Below, in pieces: positions 52,360 to 60,270 of a stretch of DNA of 64,000 nt (position 1 is its first letter; every line of letters starts with the position of its first letter). The notes under the pieces were generated by a model, which was not told the DNA's origin, did not search any database, and saw nothing but the letters and a program-made list of their open reading frames with translations. Position numbers and translations under genes: made by a program. The stretch comes from a bacterium HR10. GTDB lineage: Bacteria; Acidobacteriota; Blastocatellia; HR10. Where the stretch lies: the NCBI GenBank assembly GCA_002923315.1, contig BEHM01000003.1, positions 34,875 to 98,874 of the forward strand. Direction: 5' to 3'.

Positions 52360-53808
52360 ATGCCTCCCCACCGCGCACATCGCGTGATGCAGCTTCGTCG
52401 TGAGATCTCCCCCACGGCCGCGCGGTGGGGAGTGGTCTTCCTGACGGGCGTGGGGGTGGCTCTGGCGCCCAGGCCCGAAGAGATCGCGCGCGAGTCGTGG
52501 CATCTGCTGGCGATCTTCCTGGCGACGATCGTGGGGCTGATCGCGCAGCCGATGCCGGGTGGGGCGATGGTGCTCCTGGGCGTGCTCGCGCTCGCCATCA
52601 CGGGAACGATGCCCGTCGGTGAGGCGCTCGCCGGGTATGCCGACCCTATTGTCTGGCTCGTGCTGGCGGCCTTCTTCTTCGCGCGCGGGATGATCAAGAC
52701 GGGGCTCGGGCGGCGCATCGCCTTCCTCTTCATTCGCGCCGTGGGGCGACATTCGCTCGGTCTGGGCTATGCGCTGGCGGCGACGGACATGGTGCTGGCG
52801 ATGATCATCCCGTCAAATGGCGCGCGGTGCGGGGGGATTCTCTTCCCCATCGCGCGGAGCCTAGCCGAAGCGTACGATTCGCGACCCGGAGATTCAGCGC
52901 GCCGATTGGGCGCGTTCCTCATGGTCCTCGTCTATCAGTGCGAGGTCATCGTGTGCGCGATGTTCTTGACCGGACAGGCCTCCAATCCCTTGATCGCGAA
53001 GTTCGCCGAGCAAGTGGCGGGCATCTCGCTCTCGTACGCGCGTTGGGCCGTGGGGGCGATCGTGCCCGGCGTGCTCTCGTTCGCGCTCATCCCCGTGCTC
53101 GTGTATCGGTTGTTTCCGCCGGAGCAGAGGCGCACGCCTGAGGCGGCGACTTTCGCCGAAGCGGAGTTGAAACGCCTGGGGCCGATGTCGCGTCAGGAGA
53201 AGGTGATGCTCCTGGTCTTCCTCATCGTGGCCGCCCTCTGGATGACGATGAGTTGGCACGGCATTCACTATGCCGTGATCGCGCTCCTGGGGATCGCGTT
53301 GCTGCTCCTCGGCGGCGTGTTGAACTGGGAGGACATCATCGCCGAGCGCGGCGCCTGGGATGTCTTCCTCTGGTACGGGGGCCTCGTGCGCATGGGCGGG
53401 GCGTTGGGCGAGACCGATCTCACGCGGCGTTTCGCGGAGGCGGCAGCGGCCGTGACGGCCGGATGGAGTTGGTGGGGAGCGTGGCTTGTTCTGGCACTCA
53501 TCTACTTTTACGCGCACTATGGGTTCGCGAGCATCACGGCGCATGTGACGGCCATGTACATCCCGTTTCTCGTCGTCGTGCTCGCGGCGGGGGCTCCGGC
53601 TCCGCTAGCCGTGCACGCGCTCGCTTATCTCTCGAACGTGATGGCCGGACTCACGCATTACGGGACGACGCCGGCACCCATCTACTTCGGTGCGGGGTAT
53701 GTCGCGCAGACGGTGTGGTGGCGGCTGGGGGTGATCGCCTCCTGGGTGAATCTGGCGATCTGGCTGGGCATCGGAGCGGTGTGGTGGAGGGCGCTCGGGT
53801 GGTGGTGA
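52360..53808 (+). CDS. DASS (SLC13)-family anion transporter
   Basis: A 482-residue permease with about 11-12 TM helices. The DASS features are PMPGGAMVLLGVLALAITG, the GYADPIVWLVLAAFFFARGMIKTGLGRRIA region, IIPSNGARCGG (SNT-like substrate motif) and the second pseudo-repeat ending THYGTTPAPIYFG. It probably brings in dicarboxylates or similar anions with Na+ (family role). The start could also be ATG 52387, with the helices unaffected. No regulator or enzyme neighbours fix the substrate. Confidence 0.92.
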   Translation: MPPHRAHRVMQLRREISPTAARWGVVFLTGVGVALAPRPEEIARESWHLLAIFLATIVGLIAQPMPGGAMVLLGVLALAITGTMPVGEALAGYADPIVWLVLAAFFFARGMIKTGLGRRIAFLFIRAVGRHSLGLGYALAATDMVLAMIIPSNGARCGGILFPIARSLAEAYDSRPGDSARRLGAFLMVLVYQCEVIVCAMFLTGQASNPLIAKFAEQVAGISLSYARWAVGAIVPGVLSFALIPVLVYRLFPPEQRRTPEAATFAEAELKRLGPMSRQEKVMLLVFLIVAALWMTMSWHGIHYAVIALLGIALLLLGGVLNWEDIIAERGAWDVFLWYGGLVRMGGALGETDLTRRFAEAAAAVTAGWSWWGAWLVLALIYFYAHYGFASITAHVTAMYIPFLVVVLAAGAPAPLAVHALAYLSNVMAGLTHYGTTPAPIYFGAGYVAQTVWWRLGVIASWVNLAIWLGIGAVWWRALGWW

Positions 53809-53949
53809 GCTTGGCGCGCGATGGTCTCCACCCTCGTTCGCGGATGGGGGATCGCTTGGTCAGGTGGCGCGGGCGTGAGGGCATCGGCTCGCCGATCGGG
53901 GCTGCCCGGCGCGCGAGGCTCCGATACGTTTTCACGTGAGCGCGGTGGG

Positions 53950-55038
53950 ATGGATACGATCACGCATGGAATGATCACTCGGGTTTTCGCGAAGGCGATT
54001 GTCCCGGAGCCGCGCGGGCGCGATCTCGTCGTGCTCGCCACCGTCTGCAGCGTGCTGCCGGATATAGACATCTTCTTTGGGGCGGGCGATCCGCTGGCGT
54101 CGTTGCAGAACCATCGAGGGATCACACATTCGCTTCTCGGAGCCGTCCTGCTGGGGTTCCCCATCGCGGCGCTCGCTTATCATCGGGTTCCGCGCGCGCT
54201 CTTCATGTGGTGGCGCGGTGCGGAGAGTCGGGTCATCGTCGGCAATCCCCATGGGCGCGAGGACGCATCGCTCGGCTTTTGGGCGTTTTACCTGGCGAGT
54301 GTCCTCGGCATCGGTTCGCACATCTTCTTCGATCTCGTGACGTCGTATGGGACGATGATCCTGCAACCGTTCTCCGATCGGCGGTTCAGTCTCGACCTCT
54401 GGTTCATCATTGATCCGTACGTGTGGCTGATCCTCAGTGTGCCGTGGCTTCTTCGGCGCGCATTCGGACGGCGCGCGTGGCGAGCGGGATGGGCATATCG
54501 TGTCGGCGCGATGCTGCTGGTGGGGTATGTGGGACTCGCCGCGTGGGTGCAGGTGGCGGCCCTTCGGCGACTGCAGGCGTGGGTGCGAGCGGAGGGTATC
54601 TCGGCCGTGACGATCGGGGCCATCCCCGTCGCTTTCTCGCCCCTTCATCGAAAAGGCATCGTCATGACGCCCGATCGCGTGTACGACATCCCGGTTCGAG
54701 TCCTGCGCGCCGATTTCGGTCCCATCGCCGTTCATCCTTCGCCGTTTCGCACCGACGATCCGTTCATCCTCCAAGCGTGGGCGACGCCCGAGGGGAAGCG
54801 GTATCGCTGGTTCGCCCGCTTCCCTCTGGCGATGCGCCACGAAGAGGGAGGACGGCAGCGCGTCATCCTCTACGACTTGAGATTCGAAGGACGATTGGAG
54901 GACCTGGATGCCGTGGGGCGAGCGATCGCGCGCGCGCTCCTTCGGCGCTGGCCGGCACTGATGGAGCGAAAGCGGCAGGCTCTGGAGGTCGTCTTCGACA
55001 CGCGCGGGCGGATCGAGCAGATCCGGTTCGTGCGCTGA
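53950..55038 (+). CDS. YdjM-like (LexA-binding inner-membrane/metal-dependent hydrolase) protein
   Basis: A 362-residue membrane protein. The N-terminus MDTITHGMITRVFAKAI, DIDIFFGAGDP and the HRGITHSLLGA motif are the hallmark of the YdjM family. Predicted helices cover the first 220 residues; the last 130 form a soluble domain. The family is often annotated as a metal-dependent hydrolase, without an assigned substrate. The start at 53950 is chosen since it begins the family's N-terminal motif. Confidence 0.86.
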   Translation: MDTITHGMITRVFAKAIVPEPRGRDLVVLATVCSVLPDIDIFFGAGDPLASLQNHRGITHSLLGAVLLGFPIAALAYHRVPRALFMWWRGAESRVIVGNPHGREDASLGFWAFYLASVLGIGSHIFFDLVTSYGTMILQPFSDRRFSLDLWFIIDPYVWLILSVPWLLRRAFGRRAWRAGWAYRVGAMLLVGYVGLAAWVQVAALRRLQAWVRAEGISAVTIGAIPVAFSPLHRKGIVMTPDRVYDIPVRVLRADFGPIAVHPSPFRTDDPFILQAWATPEGKRYRWFARFPLAMRHEEGGRQRVILYDLRFEGRLEDLDAVGRAIARALLRRWPALMERKRQALEVVFDTRGRIEQIRFVR

Positions 55039-55047
55039 AGAACGCCG

Positions 55048-56307
55048 ATGTCAATGGGTGAAGCGAAACGGCCCGTGACCGAAGCGCTCGTGCGCCGGGG
55101 GAGGCCGATCGCGTACAAGATCAAGGTCCGGCCGGAGGATTTTCAGGTCACGGAGATCGCTGATCTGACTCCCTCCGATCGGGGACGGTATCGCCTCTAT
55201 CGCCTGACCAAGGCCGGGTGGAATACGACCGACCTCTTGCGCCGATTGGCGCGACGGTTTGGACTTCCCTATGACGCTTTCTCCTACGGAGGGCGGAAGG
55301 ATCGTCACGCGCTCACAACACAGTACATCACGATTCGCGATGAGCGCGATCTCTCGCTCACCGAGTCGGCGTTCGCGCTCCACGCCCTCGGATGGGTGGA
55401 CGAGCCGATGACCCCGGAATTCATCCTGGGCAATCGGTTCCGCATCACGCTGCGGGCGATGCGCGCGGAAGAGGTCGCGCAGGTGGAGCGCAATCTCCAG
55501 GCCGTGCGGGCCTACGGTCTGCCGAATTACTTCGACGACCAGCGCTTCGGCTCCTACGATCGAAAGCGCGGCTTCATCGCAGAGAAGCTCGTGAAGGATC
55601 AGTGGGAAGAGGCGCTGAAGATTTACCTCACGCTGTGCTATCCGCAGGAGAAGCGAGCGGCCAAGGAGCGCAAGCGCTATTTCCTGGAACATTGGGGAGA
55701 GTGGGACGCTTGCCTGAAGCAAGCGAAGACGGTGACCGAACGTCGCCTCTTCCGCTTCCTGCAGCGGCGCGGAGGGGATTATGTAGGGGCCGTCAATCTC
55801 ATCCCGCGCGAGGAGCTGGCCCTGATCCTCTCGGCCTATCAATCGTTCCTCTGGAACGAGATGGTGCGAGAGATCGTGCGGGAGTGGGCGTCCCCGATCC
55901 TGGAGGTGCGGGGTGTCGTCACGCGGTATGCCTTCTATCTGACGCTCTCGCGGGAGGCGCTCGAGTATTTGCGTGAATTGAAACTCCCCACGCCCGGCCC
56001 CGGCGCTTCTCCGCCGGATCCCTATGCCGAGCATATCTATCGGAAGGTCTTGGAGCGCGCGGGGATCACATCGGAGAACGCCCTCGCGCTCAAGAAACTC
56101 AGGCGCGCTTACATGAAGGCCGTCCCGCGCGATGTCCTTCTTTTTCCCGAGGGCCTGGAGATGCTGGAGGTGGCGCCGGACGAACTCTATCCGGGCCGCG
56201 TGAAAGCCGTGCTCCTTTTCACCCTTCCGCGCGGAGCCTATGGCACCATGGTGCTCAAGCGCCTCACCTTGCGCGTCTCAGATGCATGCGGCCGACCCCC
56301 TGCATGA
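55048..56307 (+). CDS. truD: tRNA pseudouridine(13) synthase TruD
   Basis: A 419-residue TruD-family enzyme. It changes U13 in the tRNA D-arm to pseudouridine. The catalytic Asp lies in GGRKDRHALTTQYITI (near 81-96), and the family's N-terminal KIKVRPEDFQVTEI, LPNYFDDQRFGS and VNLIPREELALILSAYQSFLWNEM motifs are present. GTG/ATG-rich start: 55048 is the first clear ATG, 9 bases after the previous stop codon. Cytoplasmic. Confidence 0.95.
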   Translation: MSMGEAKRPVTEALVRRGRPIAYKIKVRPEDFQVTEIADLTPSDRGRYRLYRLTKAGWNTTDLLRRLARRFGLPYDAFSYGGRKDRHALTTQYITIRDERDLSLTESAFALHALGWVDEPMTPEFILGNRFRITLRAMRAEEVAQVERNLQAVRAYGLPNYFDDQRFGSYDRKRGFIAEKLVKDQWEEALKIYLTLCYPQEKRAAKERKRYFLEHWGEWDACLKQAKTVTERRLFRFLQRRGGDYVGAVNLIPREELALILSAYQSFLWNEMVREIVREWASPILEVRGVVTRYAFYLTLSREALEYLRELKLPTPGPGASPPDPYAEHIYRKVLERAGITSENALALKKLRRAYMKAVPRDVLLFPEGLEMLEVAPDELYPGRVKAVLLFTLPRGAYGTMVLKRLTLRVSDACGRPPA

Positions 56308-56353
56308 GCCGAGATCGGGCGTCGAGCTCGCCGCCTTCAGGTTCGCGCCGTCC

Positions 56354-56557
56354 TCATGCGGATAGGGAGGACGTCCACTGCGGCGGCGTGGGCGTGCCGC
56401 GCATCTTTTGCCAGAACTCCTGAGCGATCTTCACGCGTTCCTCGCGCGTGCGTCCTTGATCGAGCCGTTGGAACAGCTCATGCAGAAGCTGCTTCCGCCG
56501 CTTCAGCTTCCGGTGCCGGCGTTGTCGCAGCTCTTGTGCGCGCGTTCCGGCTCCCAT
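56354..56557 (-). CDS. Small basic helical protein, unknown
   Basis: A 67-residue protein rich in Arg/Lys (RQRRHRKLKRRKQLLHELFQ) with a likely helix pair. GAAGGAGG lies 10 bases before the ATG at 56557. I recognise no family. It could be a nucleic-acid-binding or ribosome-associated small protein, but nothing proves it. It is divergent from, and not overlapping, any larger gene. The 250 bases to the next gene (56558-56807) show no feature. Confidence 0.5.
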   Translation of the reverse strand: MGAGTRAQELRQRRHRKLKRRKQLLHELFQRLDQGRTREERVKIAQEFWQKMRGTPTPPQWTSSLSA

Positions 56558-56807
56558 CGCTCTTCTCCCTCCTTCGGAACATGAAGCCCACATCTTGAAG
56601 GGAGGGCCAATCCCGAGGACGAGAGTTATAGATGATTTCCAGCGCCGTGTCAAAATCCGGGCGCGGACCTTCGCCTCAGCCCGCCGAGACATCCGCGCGC
56701 ATGATCCCTCGGGTCAGGCGATCGCCATGTCGTGGGACGGCTCTGACTGAGCTTGAGGGCGAGAGATGACCTTGCAGGGGCTGTCCCTATGGTGAGGTCG
56801 GGGCCCC

Positions 56808-59800
56808 TCATGAGGTGCGCAGGATCTCGCGCGCGAGGGCGTTCTGGGGATCGTGGCGCAGGACGCGTCGGGCCCATGCGCGGGCCTCTCGTTTCTGACC
56901 GCTGCGCCAGAGGGCCTCTGCCAGCCCGAGGTAGCTCTCCAGGTGCAGTGGATCGCGATCCAGAGCCTTTTGGAATTGCTCGCGGGCTTCACGAAACTGC
57001 CCCGCGTTCAGGAGGAAGAGCCCGTAGTTGTAGAAGGCCAGCGCCTGATCCGCATGATCGCGCGCGATCTCCTCGAAGAGAGCGCGGGCGCGCGCGGTCT
57101 CCCCCAGCTCGGCGTGAATCATCGCCAGGAGCGTGCGCGCCTGGAAGTCGCGTGGATCAGCCTCCACGCTTCGGCGAGCGAAGGTCAGCGCTTCCGCCCA
57201 TTTCCCTTGCTGAGATCGGATCACGGCCAGGTGAAACCATGCGCGGCCACTTCCCGGAGCGAGCGCGAGCCATCGCCGGCAGACCTCTTCGAGCATCGCC
57301 AGTTCGTTCGCTCCGGCCAGGCAGGCCGCGTATTGGCTGAGGAGCCGGAGATCTCCGCGTGCTCGTGAGATCCGCTCCACGCTCTCGCGCAGGAGCGCCA
57401 GGCACGCGTCGTAGCGGCGTTCCTCCTCGTACCACGCCGCCAGGGCGAGTCGCGCCTCAAGGTTCTGCGGATCGTCCCGCACCAGTCGCGTGTAGAGCGC
57501 CTCAGCTTCGAGGCGGTGTTCGCGCGTGCGCGCGACGCGTCGCAGCCCCGCCAGGGCCTCGGCCGCATGGGGATTGCGTTCGATCGCTCGCCGATATTCA
57601 CGAAAGGCCTCGGCGAAGCTCTCGGCGCGCTCATGCATGCGTCCTTTGTTCTGGAAGCTCTCCCATGTCGCGCGCCGCGACATGTCCCGGACAGCTCGAG
57701 GCGGGGGCAGCGTGCGCGGGAATTCCAGAAGCGCCTGCAGGTTCGATCGGCTCGTCTGCGCGTGCATCGCGCGCGGGCCGGAGAACTCCAGAAGGGGATG
57801 ATCGTCCGTGTGCAGCGGGGCTCCCTGAGCGAAGCGCGCGAGATCCTCGCCGTGCATCACGTAGAGGCTGAGCAAGGTGTAGAGGTCCACAACGCCCAGC
57901 CGGTGAAGATCGGCCCTCACCTCGGCTCGGGAGAAGTTCCGCTCGATGCGCTCACGATCCAGATCGAAAGCCGGGTCCTGAGCCCCGATGAGGAGGAGGT
58001 CATTCTCATTGAGCACCCAGAGGAACGCGCGCGGGAAGACGGTGTGAAATGTCCGCAGCAACATCTTCAAGTCCGACAGGGGCATGTTGTACGCGTGAAA
58101 CCATTGACAGACGAGCCCGCGCTCGGTCAGGCGCGCCCGCATGAGGTGGAAGAATTCGCGGGTGAAGAGCGCGCCGACGCCCGCGATCCAGGGATTCGAA
58201 GGCTCGGAGATGATGACATCGTAAGCCTCCCGGGTGAACAGGAGGTAGCGGCGCGCATCGCTGAGGATCAGACGCGCGCGGGGATTATCGAGGACGCGGT
58301 CGTTGACGTGCTCGAAGAATCGAGCTGCGCGCACGACTTCGGGAGAGATCTCCACGACATCCACGCGCTCGAGCGGGTACAGGAGAGCTGTGCCGGCGGT
58401 CACGCCGCTCCCCAAGCCGATGACGCACGCGCGTCGCGGCCGTTCGGCCAGAAGGAGGGGCAGGTGCGCGAGCAGTTTTTGCGTCAGCATATCGGCGCCA
58501 CCATCGCTGGCATCCACTTTCCCATCGAGCGAGAGTTGATGCTCCTCTCCCACGCGGCGGACGGCGACGGTCGCCATCGCGCCTTCTCGGTAATAGAGCA
58601 GGTCGCCGCGATGCGCGATGATGTCAGCGTCCACGTCGGCATAATACGGCGCATACTTATAGAGCCCGGCCGAGAGCCGCTCGACATCCCAACGCGGGAG
58701 AAGCGCGAGGGTGAGCAGCAGGAGTCCGGGGATCCCCATGCCGAGGCTCAGGCGCAAGCCCCATCGCATCGAGAGCTGAAGGAGGAGGAGCAACCCGATC
58801 CCCGCGTTGAGGGTGATGCCGATCCAGAACGTGCGTTCGGTCCCCACGTTCGGGATGAGGAGGAAGCCCGTGAGCAGCGCGCCTGAAACAGCGCCCGCGG
58901 TGTTGGTGGCCAGGACCCGACCCACGTGTCTCCCGAGCGTTCGTTCTTCGCGCACGGAGAGTTTGACGATCATGGGGAACGTCGCGCCCGAGAGCATCGT
59001 GGGCACGATCAAGAGGCCGGCGATCATCATCGCCTGTAGCAGTTGAAGCCGCGCATAATGATCGGCATGCGCCTGCACGATCTCGCTCACAAGAAGCGGC
59101 AGGCGATTGAGGATGGGGAGCGTCGCAGCGACCGAGAGCCCGAGGAGGACGTAGAGACTGGCGAGCCACGCCGTGAGCCTCGCGGGGCCATCGGCGCGTT
59201 CTCCCCACCGATCGCTTCGCGGGGCGAGCAACCGACTTCCGAGGGCCAGGCCCGAGATGAAGACCGTCAGCATGAGGCTGAAGGCGTAAACGGTCGGCCC
59301 CAGCAAGAGCGCGAGGATCCGCGTGTACGCGACTTCGTACAGAAGGGCTGTGAATCCGGAGAGAAGAACGACGAGCGGGAGCAACGAAGGGGATCGAGAC
59401 GGCAGCGTGCCGTCGGGGAGCATCCCGGCATGACGCGCGGCTGCGTGGGAGATCTCCGCATGGTCTTCAGCGGAGACCACGCGCGCGCAGACGAAAGCGA
59501 TCAGAGCGACGCAGATGTTGATCGCGGACGCCAGGGCCTGCGACCGGTGCAGACCGAGCGCGGGAATGAGAAGGAAGCCGCTGCTGAAGCTCCCCAGGGC
59601 CGCGCCCAGGGTGTTGATGGCGTACAATCGGCCGATTTCGCCGCCCAGGCGTTCGCCGCGTCCTCGACCGAAGAAGACGCTCAACACCGGGAAGGTCCCG
59701 CCCATGAGCACCGTGGGCGGGAGCAGGAGCGCTGCGCCGATGACGGCTTCCGCGAATGCGAGGGTGCGAGGAGACCCCATGTGAGCGAAGGAGACGAGCA

Positions 59801-60110
59801 GCATTTCGATCCGAGATCGGCTTCCCAGTAGCGCGAATCCCCAAAGCCCAATGCCGAGCTCCATGAAGGCATAGGCGCGCAGCGTTTTCGAGGGATCAGG
59901 CCATCGCTCCGTCCATCGCCCGAAAACGTAACTGCCGAGTGCCAGCCCGCCCATGAAGATCGCGAGGATGAGGCTCGTGGAGAAGAGCGTGTTGCCCAGC
60001 ACCAGCGAGAGCGCGCGCATCCAGAGGACTTCGTAGAGGAGGCTGCAGACCCCCGAAAGCAGGAAACTGACGAGCAGCGCTGTCCGTAGGCGAGCTGCGC
60101 GATTCGACAT
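56808..60110 (-). CDS. MFS/spermidine-synthase fusion with TPR repeats
   Basis: An 1100-residue fusion. Residues about 10-480 form a membrane domain of 12-14 helices of the MFS/spermine-synthase type. A Rossmann spermidine-synthase-like domain (about 510-745) carries a SAM-binding CVIGLGSGVTAG, VDVVEISPEVV and NPWIAGVG. A C-terminal array of TPR helices fills about 800-1095. Such fused proteins are common in Acidobacteriota and similar phyla. Aminopropyl transfer is inferred from the fold and not proven; the TPR part suggests a protein partner. Transcribed opposite to the following receptor gene. Confidence 0.9.
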   Translation of the reverse strand: MSNRAARLRTALLVSFLLSGVCSLLYEVLWMRALSLVLGNTLFSTSLILAIFMGGLALGSYVFGRWTERWPDPSKTLRAYAFMELGIGLWGFALLGSRSRIEMLLVSFAHMGSPRTLAFAEAVIGAALLLPPTVLMGGTFPVLSVFFGRGRGERLGGEIGRLYAINTLGAALGSFSSGFLLIPALGLHRSQALASAINICVALIAFVCARVVSAEDHAEISHAAARHAGMLPDGTLPSRSPSLLPLVVLLSGFTALLYEVAYTRILALLLGPTVYAFSLMLTVFISGLALGSRLLAPRSDRWGERADGPARLTAWLASLYVLLGLSVAATLPILNRLPLLVSEIVQAHADHYARLQLLQAMMIAGLLIVPTMLSGATFPMIVKLSVREERTLGRHVGRVLATNTAGAVSGALLTGFLLIPNVGTERTFWIGITLNAGIGLLLLLQLSMRWGLRLSLGMGIPGLLLLTLALLPRWDVERLSAGLYKYAPYYADVDADIIAHRGDLLYYREGAMATVAVRRVGEEHQLSLDGKVDASDGGADMLTQKLLAHLPLLLAERPRRACVIGLGSGVTAGTALLYPLERVDVVEISPEVVRAARFFEHVNDRVLDNPRARLILSDARRYLLFTREAYDVIISEPSNPWIAGVGALFTREFFHLMRARLTERGLVCQWFHAYNMPLSDLKMLLRTFHTVFPRAFLWVLNENDLLLIGAQDPAFDLDRERIERNFSRAEVRADLHRLGVVDLYTLLSLYVMHGEDLARFAQGAPLHTDDHPLLEFSGPRAMHAQTSRSNLQALLEFPRTLPPPRAVRDMSRRATWESFQNKGRMHERAESFAEAFREYRRAIERNPHAAEALAGLRRVARTREHRLEAEALYTRLVRDDPQNLEARLALAAWYEEERRYDACLALLRESVERISRARGDLRLLSQYAACLAGANELAMLEEVCRRWLALAPGSGRAWFHLAVIRSQQGKWAEALTFARRSVEADPRDFQARTLLAMIHAELGETARARALFEEIARDHADQALAFYNYGLFLLNAGQFREAREQFQKALDRDPLHLESYLGLAEALWRSGQKREARAWARRVLRHDPQNALAREILRTS

Positions 60111-60203
60111 AGCTTCGGCGCTCGGAGTCTACCTGACGAGGAGACCGGGGGTCAATCCAGCCCGAGGCCCACCCAGGTGCCCCCTCGCGAAAAAAAATCC
60201 CGC

Positions 60204-60232
60204 TTGCCCTCCGGCGAGGGATGTGATATAAA
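60204..60232 (+). promoter_or_regulatory. Putative sigma-70 promoter of second TonB-dependent receptor
   Basis: TTGCCC (60204-60209), a 17-base spacer and TATAAA (60227-60232), 39 bases before the start codon. A run of A residues (60190-60197) just upstream could act as an UP element. Unlike the first receptor gene, no -24/-12 site or TTCC-N8-GGAA palindrome is seen here. Confidence 0.6.
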
Positions 60233-60270
60233 AGCGCCGCGTTTGAGCTCAAACTAAGGAGGGGTAAGGC

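Noticed and set aside
53254..53269. TGGCACG followed by GCAT, a possible second sigma-54 site.
   Set aside because: The -12 part reads TCACT instead of TTGCW and the site is inside the transporter coding sequence.
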